A DNA stretch of 64,000 bases from Xylogone sp. PMI_703 (GCA_021399445.1 JAJTUQ010000003.1:5146001-5210000); one strand, 5' to 3'. Shown: positions 10,790 through 22,589, numbered from the stretch's first letter. Notes: generated from the sequence alone by a model not told the origin. Numbers and translations are program-made.

Positions 10790-12318
10790 TACGACAGTAG
10801 CGGAGGAAGGTTGCAGTAATATTCTATAGGTATGCAATTCGCCGGAATGTTGTAGCTATAAAGAAGCAAAATTGCAATTTCAGCGAGCAACGGGATCATT
10901 TTATATTCATTTTAACCTCTCAGTTTCTCCCGCTTCAGGAGATAACTGTTCCTAAAGTCCGGTATATGATTTCCAATTCGGCATAGATAGTCGTTCAGGA
11001 AAAAAATCAATATATCAAACTCGGGGTTCTTCTGGAGCTCGCGAGTGTTTTGCTAGAAGAGGTTAGTGGCAAAAACTGTGCCACGGAGTCCGAACCTCGC
11101 GACAGTTTGGCGAAATCAGGTAAAGCCCCGATGTCTAATAAAGCATTCCCGTTATTGTGTGGAGAAGGGCCATGTAGGGTCCTGCATTGTAGAAACAGTA
11201 CAGTAGTAGCGTAAGACAATCCGTAGAATTTTGTAATCAGCTCTCAAGATAACGTTCAGTGATAATATTAGTGTTTTTACTTCAGAAGATAACTATAGTT
11301 TCTTAGCTTACGTATTATGTTCCCTGGCTACGGCGGCACGTCTCAAATGAATGCTTGATTTTACAAGCCACTAACTAGGTTTACGAGCAGTACACTAAAA
11401 CTAGGCGCATATCCCGCAATAATTGTTCTGTATACTAGTTATAATCTCTCTAGAGGGATAAATGTTGTGCCATGCTCACAGTTTCTGAGAGGGAGATAAC
11501 TATGATAGAAGCAGTCACAGCTCTATTAAATCATAACTAGTATGCTATTTTTCAGATCTACTCATCTTTATGTTCCTGAGTTGAAATTTCTGGCACTCCA
11601 ATTAATGTGGCTGTATATGTACCCCGCTGTATACTTTGCCAGGCTCAGCCACATCAAAGAGCCAAAGACGTGTAAGCTTACTATTCTCCTATGTTAGAAA
11701 AGCTAGAAACGCCTTGCGCCTATGTAGTTGGGCAAACAGCTGAACCTGCAAGATCGGCCCGACAGAGCATGCCTGCACGCTTATTAAAGACCATAATACT
11801 ATAACGTAAATCCCTGTTCAAGCGAACACCCCATTCTAACGAACACTGAAATTTACCGCAAAATTGAGGAAATTCAACTTTTGATATCTCAACAACGAGG
11901 GAATTCTATTTAATCAAATTTTGTTATTCTTATATCTACTTGATAATAAATATATGCACAAATTTTTATGCTGTTAGAATGTGTAATATATGTTGTACAA
12001 CAAAATAGATTTGAATAAAAGGTCCAAATGTTAACTTGGCAGCATTATAAACATTTTGAGAGCAAAATAACCAAATAATTGAAATTAATTCATAATAGAT
12101 AATCCCCTTCTAATGTGTCTTCCCTCAAAATTCTATGGTTGTTAAGATATTAAAAGTTGAATTTCCTCAATTTTGCGGTAAATTTCAGTGTTCGTTAGAA
12201 CAGGGATTTACGTTATGTGGACTCAAATTTGGAGATTTCTTCAGAATAATACAGTCATTTACTTTAGACTTGGCACAAGCTTGTCGTACTTTTTTTTCTC
12301 TTTTTAGTTAGGATCGAT
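10790..12318. other. Intergenic region carrying a MITE
   Basis: About 1.5 kb without a supported gene. The only structured element is the MITE at 11804-12213. The remaining sequence is AT-rich. Confidence 0.5.
11804..12213. mobile_element. MITE of Tc1/mariner type (TA target duplication)
   Basis: A 410-bp non-coding element with long terminal inverted repeats beginning ACGTAAATCCCTGTTC. The left arm matches the right arm over about 75 bp, interrupted by a 17-bp insertion in the left arm around 11820-11836. TA dinucleotides at 11802-11803 and 12214-12215 give the target duplication expected of Tc1/mariner/pogo elements. The AT-rich centre has no ORF. Its ends differ from those of the pogo-like element at 47961-50113, so another transposase must have mobilised it. 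Confidence 0.8.
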
Positions 12319-13907
12319 ATGATGAACTATGCCTCTCTTTATGATTGCCAGAGAGCTAGTTGCCGTTTACCCCAGAGCAGTCACAGACGAAAGCCGTATC
12401 ATCAACGCATATACTCACTCTGCAACACATCACCCCTCCTCCAACACCTTGATGATTACATGAATGAGGGCTTTCATAGGATCGCTCCATTAGGCAATCC
12501 GAGTAGCAGGGTTGGAATACTTGAAATAGCTGGAGAAAAATTCGTTCCTCGAAGTACCTTTACAATTGACGCCGACCTCAAAGAGTATTTATCGCAGTCT
12601 GGTGTTAACAATCACCGGAGCCGACTGTTGTTGATCGAAGACATTTCGCCAGAACTTATAGAATTTTTGGGCTCGGAGCTCGAGATCGACCCTTTTTTCT
12701 TTGCTACACATATTTGCTCCTTGAACTGGTTTAGAGGTCGTTCATCTCCATCTACAGTGTCATGGGCAAGATCCTTACAGAAACACCAGTCCTTCATACA
12801 ATTTCAATATGTGGAGGCTAGACAAGTATTTGGTGTCCATGCGGATGATCCTTCTATTCAGAGATATCCAGCTTGGGACTCCTATGCGCTTCGTAAAATC
12901 ACGGTTGCACGACTTGCATCCACTCAACATGCAGTGGGGTGGGCGCGGCGTAATTTGACAGTGTGGATGAAGCAGAGTAATTCAGACAACTTTATCGGTG
13001 GGTTCAGTAGGCAGGCTATTCATTAATTGGTTTATTACTGACCAACTATATAGGTATAATTCTTGTCGATCCATCGGTGAGGTTCAGTCCGTCTACAAAG
13101 CTTGAGTGGCGCGGCGAGGTATTCAGACCAGAGCTATTCCTACATAGATCAGATGTCACTCAGGAAAAGCCTCCCAGTGGTCCCATCCTCAACGCGCCAC
13201 TTCCTTCACTATTTCAAGTTATATTGGCCAAGTATTCTCAACCAGATACCAGAGCCAGCAGAGACTGCTTTTACACCATCTCCCACATCTTACCTCTCAT
13301 TGTGGCAGAGTGGCACAATATCGCACATATTTCGGAGTGCGAGCTGATGAATTTTGATTATGCTCGAGAACTTGATAGTAGCAATGCCTTCTCAAAACTG
13401 CAGACACAACTTTCATCCTTACGATCTTGGCGTCGGCGATTCACAAAAGACATCGAGTTTACAGAGAAATGTATAGCACTATGCCAGGAGCGAGGCTCCT
13501 CAAGTTGGATGAAGCTCCCAGAAGACGAACACGTTTCTGAAACTATCTCTAACCTTCGCGATGACTTCCAAGAGTTGACAGATATGTTTCAGAAAATGAA
13601 GGATTACACGGAGAAAGAAGTCAACGTAGTTCTTGGAATGATTTCTATAGAGACCGGGAAAAGATCTGTAGTTGAGGCCCAACGGGTTACTCAACTCACT
13701 ATCACGGCTCTAATATTTTTACCATTGAGTTTTGTAGCAAGTCTCCTGAGTATGGGTGGGTCATTTGCATTAGATGGGGAGCGAGGTTGGATTTACTGGG
13801 CAGTAGCCATTCCACTATCAGCACTAGTAACGTTTGCCGGGCTTTATCCTAGATGGAGCTTGAGAAAGAAGAAACTGGAAGTGTTATTGTGCAAGACCAA
13901 TATGTAG
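12319..13907 (+). CDS. CorA-like Mg2+ transporter family membrane protein
   Basis: Exons are 12319-12997 and 13054-13907 (intron GTGGGT...TAG), giving 510 aa. The fungal CorA-like layout is a large soluble N-terminal domain, a helical stalk (residues about 330-430, rich in charged heptad-like sequence), and two C-terminal membrane segments (TALIFLPLSFVASLLSMGG and WIYWAVAIPLSALVTFAGLY). In CorA the first segment ends in the Gly-Met-Asn selectivity motif. Here the equivalent place reads LSMGGSF, so the canonical GMN is absent. Ion transport is therefore uncertain; many fungal CorA-like proteins are uncharacterised. It converges with the MFS permease downstream. Confidence 0.75.
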
Positions 13908-13998
13908 CAACATTTAGATCGCGGATAAACTCAGACAATAGATATTAGTACCCAAGATATTAAGGATAATTCATCAACTGCTGAAAACAGCACATCTC

Positions 13999-15684
13999 TT
14001 AGTGAATGAAGTGGATACCATCCGTATTGACGTCCTGGTCGAATGGGTCGACTTCGGTTTTGCTGAATTGACGGGCAGGAGTCTTTTTGGCGAACAAGAT
14101 GTCCAACTCAGCAAAACTGCGCGATTTCGTCTCGGGAACTCGAAAGAAGACCCATATGGAGCAGAGTAGAGCAGAGCCTGCCCAGAAGAACCCACTGAAT
14201 TCACGCCAATCCCATTCGGTCGGGTTCAGCTGGTAGGAGATGAGCTCGCCGACCCAGATCTGACAGGTATTGTAGCAGATTCGAGCAAAGACGATGGTGA
14301 ATGCACGCTCGCGAGTCGAAGGGATCTCGGAGACGAGTGAGTAGACCACAGGACCGACTCCACTGTCGAAGACGAATTTGTTGAAGATCAAGAGCGCACC
14401 GGCGGCCCAGCTGGCACCTTTGTTCGTCGAGGCCGGGATGCCCATGAAGCCTATGATGCAGAACATGAGAACCATAATCCACAGCGAGCCCAGAAAGAGT
14501 CCTCGCCGTCCAAACCATTTCATCGTAAACCACGCAACCAAAGTACCTAGAAGGCCCATGCAATCTAGGCCGATCTGCATGTCGAATGAATCCTCTGTCG
14601 AGAGGCCAGCCTGCTCGAAGAAATAGACACCGTAATTGAGAAGACCAGCACCGCAGAGACTCTGGACCGCCCACGTCAGGCAAGTGATTTCGGTTCGACG
14701 GAGATTCTCCTTCTTAAACATATCAAGGAACCTACCGTTTCCGTCACGGCCTTTGCGCTCCAGTGCCACGGTGTGTACCATCATCTGGACGGTCTTGCGA
14801 GCGGTCTCGTCTCCAGCAGATGTTTGGATCAGCCGCTTCACTGACTTCACTGCATCTTCGGCGCGGTCCTTGCGCACTAGCCACCAAGGCGATTCAGGCG
14901 CAAAGAAACAACACACCAAGATAGGGACGGGGAAGAACCATTGCAGGGCAAAAGCACCGCGGTATGCCCACTCGGTTTTGACCTTCAATAAACCTCGCAA
15001 AGAACCCGCGGACAACAGGTCACCGAAAAGCCATTGAGCGTTGGTCCAAGTCGTCAGGTAGTACCGGAGCTCGATGGGGGCGACTTCGCACGCATACTGC
15101 GTCGTCAGCGTCTGGAAAATGCCCCAAGGGATACCCTGGAGAATCTCCCCTGCCAGCAGTGTCTGGATATTGTCGGCGAAGAAGGGAATGAAAATAAAAC
15201 AGATCATGAGGGTGTGGCCTACGATCATCGTCCATCGGCAACCGAATCTTTCAGTGAAGAAACCAGCAAAGAAGAGCCCAATGATCATGCCCACCTTGGC
15301 GCCGTTAGAAAGTCCCAACTGCCAGGGAGCAGTTAGCTGATACTTTCCGTCGCCCGTGGACTTGCCAAACTTCTTCTGGAATGCTGGGAAGGCGATGAAT
15401 GCCGAGAGCAGTCCGGAATCAAATCCATCCATCAGCACGGAGCAGGAGAAGATGAAGGACCAGATCACTGCTTTGCGGTACAGTTTCAACGAGGCCCAAG
15501 GACCCATCGCCATTTCCTCTTCAGTAGCATCCCGTGCGTCCATGATGAGCTGCTGCTTGAGATACTTTTCTCCCATCTCCTCCATATCCTCCACATGGCC
15601 AATGGCCTCGGCTTTGGTAGCCTTGTTAGAAGCATTGGAATTGTCGTTATCAGCAGGCGCTGGTGCCATAGTAAGAGATACCAT
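13999..15684 (-). CDS. MFS sugar permease, maltose/alpha-glucoside type
   Basis: A single exon. The ORF is open up to 15864, but ATG 15684 (or 15669) is the likelier start, giving 561 aa with a normal acidic N-tail. Twelve membrane segments are predicted. Sugar-porter features include LMDGFDSGLLSAF in segment 1, GFFTERFGCRWTMI after segment 2, PESPWWLVRKDRAEDA at the central loop, and PETKSRSFAELDILF at the C-terminus. These match the fungal alpha-glucoside:H+ symporter (MAL11-like) group, which also contains non-sugar transporters. It is divergently paired with the lyase gene at 16448, suggesting that the permease imports the lyase substrate or a precursor; that is inference. Confidence 0.9.
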   Translation of the reverse strand: MVSLTMAPAPADNDNSNASNKATKAEAIGHVEDMEEMGEKYLKQQLIMDARDATEEEMAMGPWASLKLYRKAVIWSFIFSCSVLMDGFDSGLLSAFIAFPAFQKKFGKSTGDGKYQLTAPWQLGLSNGAKVGMIIGLFFAGFFTERFGCRWTMIVGHTLMICFIFIPFFADNIQTLLAGEILQGIPWGIFQTLTTQYACEVAPIELRYYLTTWTNAQWLFGDLLSAGSLRGLLKVKTEWAYRGAFALQWFFPVPILVCCFFAPESPWWLVRKDRAEDAVKSVKRLIQTSAGDETARKTVQMMVHTVALERKGRDGNGRFLDMFKKENLRRTEITCLTWAVQSLCGAGLLNYGVYFFEQAGLSTEDSFDMQIGLDCMGLLGTLVAWFTMKWFGRRGLFLGSLWIMVLMFCIIGFMGIPASTNKGASWAAGALLIFNKFVFDSGVGPVVYSLVSEIPSTRERAFTIVFARICYNTCQIWVGELISYQLNPTEWDWREFSGFFWAGSALLCSIWVFFRVPETKSRSFAELDILFAKKTPARQFSKTEVDPFDQDVNTDGIHFIH

Positions 15685-16447
15685 GGCTCCACGGTGTAGT
15701 GAATGTCTACAAGATAGCAAGTTCATGCACAGCACTACTTGTACCCTGTAGTGGGTCAAGAGAATCCTGGGGTTGCAGTGCGGGGGTGGATCTGTGGAGG
15801 CGGATCGTTCAATATAGCCATATATCCAATGTGCTGCCAAGTCAAACAAGCAACACGGGTTCAAACCGATTGGAACAGCCAGCCACGTGTGAGAACTTGG
15901 TCTGCTGAAAATCCACCAATAATCATAATGGCTGTTTTGAATTAAGCTGTTAGTTGGGTGATTTAGGCCATGGGATAATATGGATGCTATGGCCTAACCA
16001 CAACCGTGGTCTTCCGCATAACCTTAAAAGGGAATGTTTGTTGTAGATAACGTTCAACCAACTTTCCCCCTCCCACTCTTCGAATATCCACTCATTTATG
16101 GTCTCATCTTCCCAAAATGAGTGGTTTGCTTTTGTGCGGGGTTATGACTTTGCTCCAGCAAGTAAATTGGTGGAATCTATACTCTAGTCATTTCCGTCGG
16201 AAAAATCTTATCCCCTTTGAGTGATGCACTTTTTGAATGTATTTCTGTTCTGCTCCTGCATTGTAGCTAAGGAATCCTTGTACTTTCTTATGCTTGCTGG
16301 TCGCTCTAGCTCGTCAAGTTTAGTTATCTGCAAACATAATCTGCACTGCCATTCACTTACTTACAGCATTATTGTTAACGCGAAAAGACTTGGCAATTAC
16401 CCTATTTAGGTCACCATCAACCTGCTAAAGCCATAGCTATATTCACA
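15685..16447. promoter_or_regulatory. Divergent promoter region of permease and lyase genes
   Basis: A 760-bp region between two divergently transcribed genes. Short ORFs at its edges are poor in coding character. I see no clear palindromic operator. Co-regulation of the two genes is inferred from layout only. Confidence 0.35.
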
Positions 16448-17908
16448 ATGTCCAACACCAAGGCTTACGATGCACAAGGCAAGGGCCGGTCGACATTCAC
16501 GGTCCACAAAGAGCGGGTTTTCTACGATGTCATGGACCTGCACCGAGCAACGCTTATCCAACTCGTCCAAGTCGGGACCATTGATGCAGAAGCTGGGAAG
16601 AAGATCGCAAGAGGTCTGGCGCAGGCCATCGCGTCTTACGATGACCCTACCGACCCGGCATCCCTAGACTATCTTCTGCTAGAGGGTAAATTGCTGGAGC
16701 TGATCGGTCCAACAGCTTCGTTTCTCCATACCGGACGCAGTCGCCAGGATATCACGTCAACACTCTGCCAGATGGAGGCTCGTCATGGTGCTCGAGTATC
16801 AGCAAATGCCATACTCAAAGTCCGCCAGAGTCTGCTGCAAGTGGCAGAGAAGCATATCATGACGGTCATCCCCGCATACACACACGGTGTGCCAGCCCAG
16901 CCGACGACATTTGCTCACTACCTCCTGTCTTTCCACGATAGTATGGAACGACATTACCATCGCATGGAGGAGGCGTACAGCCGCGCGAATCAGTCTGCGC
17001 TTGGTTCGGACGTGATGTGCACTTCGCGCTTCCGTCACGACCGACATCTTGCAGCCGCACTACTTGGTTTCGACGGACCGGTCGAGAACTCCTTCGATGC
17101 CGTTCACGGCCACGCCGCGGACGTCTTATGCGAGGTTTCGCAGAACATGAGTCTCGTATCGGTTTTGCTATCACGATACATGATGGACATGAACGTTTGG
17201 CAAATGACAGCCCATCCCTGGATCTACATGTCGCCGTCGAAGCTCATGTCCATCAGCAGCTCCATGCCGCAAAAGCGCAATCCACGAGCCATGGAGTGGG
17301 TCCGTAGCATGGGTGCTATTATCAGTGGACAGAGCGAAATGTTTTTGATGGCTGCTCGCAATCAGCCGACTGGAATGTCTGATATTCGCGATAATATGGC
17401 TCGGATTCCCGATGAAATCATGGTGAAAATGCTCGATTTTGTGTCGGACATTATACTATCCTTAGCCATTAACATCGAGCGGGCACGCGAAGAGACTGCC
17501 AAAGATTACTCGACCATGATCGATGTTGCAGAGTCACTTTATGTCAAAGGCAAAGTGCCTTTTCGCATTGGTCATCACCTAGCGTCCCTTATGACTGACT
17601 ACGGTCGTGAGAATGGCCTATACCCTTATCAAATCCCATATGCCGAGGCTCAGCGGATGTACAGGTCTATTGCTGATGGCCAAGAGCTGCCTATTAGTGA
17701 GGCAGAATATAAGGATACTTTAGATCCCGTAGAGTATATCAAGAGCCGACGCGGTATTGGCGGTCCGCAGGAAGCTGAAGTGAAGAACATGATTGCGGAG
17801 CGGCAGTCGCGCCTTGCGGCTGATCAGAAGAAGGCTGATTCTCTGAACAAACACTTGACAGATGCCAAAGCGCGATGCCATCAGGAGTTTGAAGATCTTC
17901 AAAAGTAG
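16448..17908 (+). CDS. Argininosuccinate lyase-like enzyme (fumarase/aspartase superfamily)
   Basis: A single exon encodes 486 aa. Superfamily landmarks appear in order: HTGRSRQD (H94 on), THGVPAQPTTFAHYLL, and the flexible-loop signature SSSMPQKRNP with M273 and K276. These resemble argininosuccinate lyase (HTGRSRND, GSSxMPxKKN) more than fumarase or adenylosuccinate lyase. The loop GSDVMCTSRFRHDR differs from the classical enzyme, and the C-terminus ends in a long charged helix (residues about 440-486). Such enzymes eliminate fumarate or a related acid from an N- or O-substituted succinate. Pairing with a permease, rather than arginine genes, suggests a catabolic paralogue acting on an imported compound. 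The true substrate is unknown. Confidence 0.85.
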   Translation: MSNTKAYDAQGKGRSTFTVHKERVFYDVMDLHRATLIQLVQVGTIDAEAGKKIARGLAQAIASYDDPTDPASLDYLLLEGKLLELIGPTASFLHTGRSRQDITSTLCQMEARHGARVSANAILKVRQSLLQVAEKHIMTVIPAYTHGVPAQPTTFAHYLLSFHDSMERHYHRMEEAYSRANQSALGSDVMCTSRFRHDRHLAAALLGFDGPVENSFDAVHGHAADVLCEVSQNMSLVSVLLSRYMMDMNVWQMTAHPWIYMSPSKLMSISSSMPQKRNPRAMEWVRSMGAIISGQSEMFLMAARNQPTGMSDIRDNMARIPDEIMVKMLDFVSDIILSLAINIERAREETAKDYSTMIDVAESLYVKGKVPFRIGHHLASLMTDYGRENGLYPYQIPYAEAQRMYRSIADGQELPISEAEYKDTLDPVEYIKSRRGIGGPQEAEVKNMIAERQSRLAADQKKADSLNKHLTDAKARCHQEFEDLQK

Positions 17909-18756
17909 AACTACTAATATTCCAATGCATAGAACGTTGAATAAAAGGCAAGCGATGAAGAGCATCGTTAGCCTCCGGCTTGGCATTGCGAAAGGTCTGA
18001 GGGTAGATCAATGACTGAGGCCAAATGCTAGGCCAGCCAAAAAGCTAGAGAGTGATCACACACTTTGAACTAATGTTGGCTCTTAAGTCAGTGTATACTT
18101 TAAGTACAGTCAAGCTAAAATTGAGGGTATGCACAAGCTCAACTCAGAACTCAACTAAATTTACCCAAGTTGAACTTGAGTTTACAAATCAATCTACTTC
18201 AGTTTAACGATTTTTTAACATGCTTAAACTTAAACCAGTTCAACTCAATTCAACTCAAAGCTAATTTAAGTTATTAATTATCTTGTTGAAAAGGAGAACC
18301 TTTAGTAGTTTATTAGATTAAAATAAAATAAAATATATACAAAATATCAAAGGATAGAATTATTAGATTGTTATATCATAAACTATACGCCATCTCTTAA
18401 TAGCCTTATAGGTAACGGACTAGCCTGGATGAAAGCCTTACTATTAAGGTCTTGTATAACTTGATGCTCTGGGTCGTAGAGTACAATACACTCATAAACG
18501 ACATTGTTCCGTATTTCATAATTCGCCCGTCGCGGGATATCTTACAAGGACACCCCGAAGTCGCATCCTGGGGCCCCGCAATAGTAGTTCCCATGGGGAA
18601 ACTTATCCAACTGAGCCGGTATATCAATCAATGAATGTGATGGGGGTGGTAGAGATGACTTCATTGATCCGCCATCTTAAGCAGATATAAAGCTCATCTC
18701 AGAGGAATGCTACGGCTGTATCATCATCAAGCTAGACTAGATTGCCCCTTACAAAG
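17909..18756. other. Intergenic, with degenerate TTGAGTT/AACTCAA repeats
   Basis: Between about 18110 and 18270 the sequence is built from variants of AACTCAA and its complement TTGAGTT, giving several weak inverted repeats. This may be a decayed element. A TATA-like GATATAAAG near 18683 precedes the dioxygenase start. Confidence 0.4.
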
Positions 18757-19769
18757 ATGTCGTCCTCTATCGTAATGCAAAAGATCAAACTTCAGCGAAT
18801 TGCACACATCTACTACATACATAAGAATATTGACGTTCAGCATCAATTTCTCCTTGACTTTGGTCTAAGTGAAACTCATCGCACAAACGATAGAATATAC
18901 TACCGCGGCTATGGCACGGAACCGTTCGTCTACTGCGCCATAAAGGGTACAGAGGATAGGTTTGGAGGGGCGGCATGGGTAGTAGAGTCAATGGAGGACC
19001 TTGAACTTGCCACCACTCTCCCCAATGCAACCTTGATTCAAGATTCTGATGCGCCTGGAGGGGGGAAGAAAGTGACATTCTATGACCCAGTCGATAACTG
19101 CCCATGGCATTTGGTTTATGGACAAACGCCCGTGGAAATGACCGAGACGTTTCCCGAATTGCAATTCAACTTCCCAATAAACAAGCATCGGCCTGTAAGC
19201 AAGACACAACGATTCAAGAAAGGGCCTGCACCAGTCCATAAGCTGGGCCACTTCGGGCTTTGTGTCACCGACTTCAAGAGATCATTCGAGTTCTACACTT
19301 CCGCCTTCAATTTCAAGGCAAGTGACATTGTGTTTGATCCTAAAACGGGAGAGGATATCACAGCATTTGTCCATCTAGACAGGGGTGCAGAACAAGTGGA
19401 CCACCATTCATTCTTCTTTTTCGAAGGGCCCAAGTTCCATGTTCACCATGCTAGCTTTGAGGTCTTCGACTTTGATATCCAGATGTTGGGGCACAACTGG
19501 CTCCAGGAAAAAGGGTACCAGATTCTTTGGGGTGTAGGCAGACATGTAATGGGTAGCCAAATCTTTGATTACTGGTTTGATCCGAGCAAATTTGTCCTGG
19601 AACACTACGTGGATGGTGATCTAGTTAATGATCAGACCCCAACTAATAGAATCAAAGCTGCAGAGGGCAACCTTCATGTCTGGGGTAAGTTTCAATTATT
19701 CGCCATTTGAAAGCAGGCCATAGCTAACTTTATTCAGGTCCGGACGTACCGGAAACTTTCTTATTGTAG
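18757..19769 (+). CDS. VOC-superfamily extradiol ring-cleavage dioxygenase
   Basis: Exons are 18757-19684 and 19738-19769 (intron GTAAGT...CAG), giving 319 aa. The ORF opens at a TTG 15 bp upstream, but ATG 18757 is preferred. Two tandem vicinal-oxygen-chelate halves are present. The C-terminal half holds the likely Fe(II) facial triad: H165 in HKLGHFGLCV, H231 in FHVHHASFEV and E282 in SKFVLEHYVDGD. This is the catechol 2,3-dioxygenase-type arrangement (type I extradiol enzymes). It would open a catecholic ring next to one hydroxyl using O2. The final exon encodes only GPDVPETFLL, the usual family ending. The adjacent FAH-family hydrolase fits as a follow-on step. The exact catechol is unknown. 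Confidence 0.87.
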
Positions 19770-20200
19770 GAGTTCAAATCTGGTCTGATCTGGATTCAAG
19801 TGATCTCACGCTATCAATTACAGAATATCATCAGGCGAGGGGTTTGCAGTTAGTTTAATCGTCTCATTACTGGGTCATTGATGATCTGCTCATTATTTAA
19901 CATGTAAACATAACATGTATCACATTCAAATTGCTATCTAGAGAATCTCAAATGCTGAATTTCCTCGTGATGCTGCACTTTTCGTAATTTTTTTGGTGGC
20001 TTTGTAGAGAAATGATCATTACCTGTAATGCTGCTGTGAGTAATCTGGGGAGCGGCGTAATTATTATTGGTCTGGAATTCTCCCGGTACTGCCGCCTTCC
20101 TCCGCATCATCCGCCCGAGGTTGAATTAAAACCCCAGACTCACGATCCTCCGTCCTAACAAGTTACCCCGTATGGAGAGATTTTATCGACAGTTGTTGTG
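19770..20200. other. Intergenic, no gene seen
   Basis: About 430 bp upstream of the Zn2Cys6 regulator. AT-rich, with no structured element that I can support. Confidence 0.4.
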
Positions 20201-22589
20201 ATGACGGATTCTAAGTCAATGTCACCCGATTCAGGGGCCAGCCATTCGAAGCTTGCTTGTGAGCGATGCAAAAGGTAAGCGTGATATGGCGTGTGAAGAT
20301 TAAAGATATGTGTACGCTGACTGTACGGAGCAAGACGGAAAATTAAATGGTACAAAAGTTGAAATGAAATACCATCGAATATTCTAACCCAAGCTTAGTG
20401 ATCGCTCTTTCCCCTCATGTCGCACTTGCTATGGATCATCTCGAGAATGCGTATATCCCTTGACCGCAAATAAGCCCGGGCCTAAGCCTGGTAAGTGACT
20501 TACATAGCTCACTGTGACGATATTCAATATGTTTAATATGCTGTTGTAGGGGCGCCACAACGCCGGAGAACAAGGCTGGCACAAGGACAAAGAGCAACCC
20601 AGATTCAGTCATCAAATGATCTTGATATACCAAAGGTGGATTTAAGCCCATCTAAAGTCAGGCCCATTGAGAATAGCTCCGGAATTCCAAGTCCTATATC
20701 AAGTATTGTTGTTGCAACTCCCGAAACTGAAACTCCATCTTCGAGTAGTTTAGCTTTATCGCAATTACTACACCTTTCTCATGACCTAGCGCCGTCAAAT
20801 ACACACAATACTGACTCAGAAACTGTTTCGGAACCCCGATACGACGTAATCGTCAGCAAGTTTTGTGATGCTTTCAGTATTACCACTGAAGACTATCTAT
20901 TCTTGTTAGTTACCCCATAAACCTTCTCCACAATTTCCTAGTAATCTTACAGTAACTAGATATACAGCCTACTTTAACCACATCACAGCGTTTTCACTCT
21001 TCCACCGTCCCACTTTTCATAATAAGCTTGCCACAATCTCGTCGCCGCTCCATGTCAATGCACTTCTAGCATCCATATTCGCCTTTTCTGCGCGTTACAA
21101 AGGTAGTTCCAATCTCCAATCTGGGTCATCTAATACATCCTCCGAGAGATTTGCCAAATCTGCCGAGCTATTGACAGATCAGGCACTACGAGAATGCTCG
21201 GATGATATTCCCCCTTTGTGTTTGCTACAAGCACTTATTCTTGTTAGCTTTCGACAGCTTATAGATGGTGTTCGTGGACGAGCTTGGCGAAGTCACGGGA
21301 TGTGCGTGAGAATAGCCTACGAATTACAGTTACATCTCATTGATAAGAATTCTCAAATTCCTAATCCTGGTGGCGCGAATCTTCATTTAGATGAAGAGAA
21401 GCGGCGGGCTTGGTGGACTATATGGGAGTTTGACGTCTATGCTAGCACAGTTCGACGGCTACCAACGGGAATCGACTGGAAAAACAATGAAACATTTCTC
21501 CCGATAAGTGACGAACTCTGGTATGCCGACAAAACTGCGAAAAGTTGCAAGTTGGACCGAGATCCGGCAGTAGCATGGAAGTCGCTTCGAGAGAGCGGTA
21601 ATACAAGTCCAAAGGCTTGGTTCATTGTGATTAACGCTCTTATGAGATGTGCTCAGTTATACTCATACCCTCAAGCCTATTCTATATCCTCAGCTGGAAA
21701 AACTAAAAATGGCAATGAATGCATAGAGCACCTGAGTATAATTGCTAACTCACTTTATTGCATCTCATCAGCGTTGCCTGAAAGTCTTATGTATAAGGGG
21801 GAATATCTGCCTTTTAACACGGAAGACAGAATATCTTTTCAGCTAGACAGCGCAAAGCACAGCATTTGTATTATGCTTCAGCTAGCTAGATTCATGATCT
21901 ATCACCACCAAGTATTCAGCAGTACATCTAGATTATTAGCGCAGCTCAGTATTTCTCCCTCCGGGGCAATAAAACCAGAGCTTCCTGCTGCTGACCACGC
22001 TGCTTGGAACCATTATCTATCAGCGGCAACAGAAATCGTTAATCTAGTGCGAAACTGCTCCCCGGTCCATGTTAAATACGTCAACCCATTTCTTGCTAAT
22101 ACCATATGGCTGGCAGCAGCAGCACAGGTTGTATCTAAAGTCCTTGCACCCATTCCTGTTGACCGACGCACAGCAGAATCAAACTTAGATGTTCTACAGG
22201 CAAATCTAAACGCATACATTGCGTTCTGCGGAGGTGCTGTGTCGCAAAAACAGAAATTAAGCACGTTAGAGATGAGATTGAATAATTCTAAAGAGCAAGC
22301 CGCAAGCTATGAGCGGCAACACTCTACTTCTCACCAGCAGTCTGGTAATGTCTCGCCTATCAGCGTAATTCGACAGGCCAATGATACAAGCAACACTGAA
22401 ATCGATAAAGTGGCCGTTGCCAATGACCATTCAGTGGAAGTCTCAACGTCAATAGAGCAGAGTCCATCTCCGATTAACTGGGTTGACCAGCACGGATTTG
22501 ATTTTCAGTGGGCGACTTCGGGCCAAGAGGTGAACTCAGATATATGGGGTTGGTTTACTGACGAGCTTCTTGCATATCCTGGGATGTAA
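20201..22589 (+). CDS. Zn2Cys6 transcription factor with fungal-specific middle domain
   Basis: Five exons: 20201-20274, 20335-20349, 20399-20490, 20550-20904 and 20960-22589, giving 721 aa with all phases consistent. The binuclear cluster has C20, C23, C30, C37, C40 and C47 (CX2CX6CX6CX2CX6C) followed by the linker NKPGPKPGAPQRRR. The cluster is assembled across two introns around a 15-nt micro-exon encoding part of RRKIK. The fungal-specific regulatory domain follows (HRPTFHNK, GRAWRSHGMCVRIAYELQLH, RRAWWTIWEFDVYAS). It lies between the dioxygenase and the FAH-family hydrolase and is the obvious candidate local regulator of both; that is inference from position. Confidence 0.92.

Noticed and set aside
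15685..15864. N-terminal extension of the sugar permease
   Set aside because: The 60 extra residues are Cys/His/Arg-rich and unlike permease N-tails; ATG 15684 is a better start.
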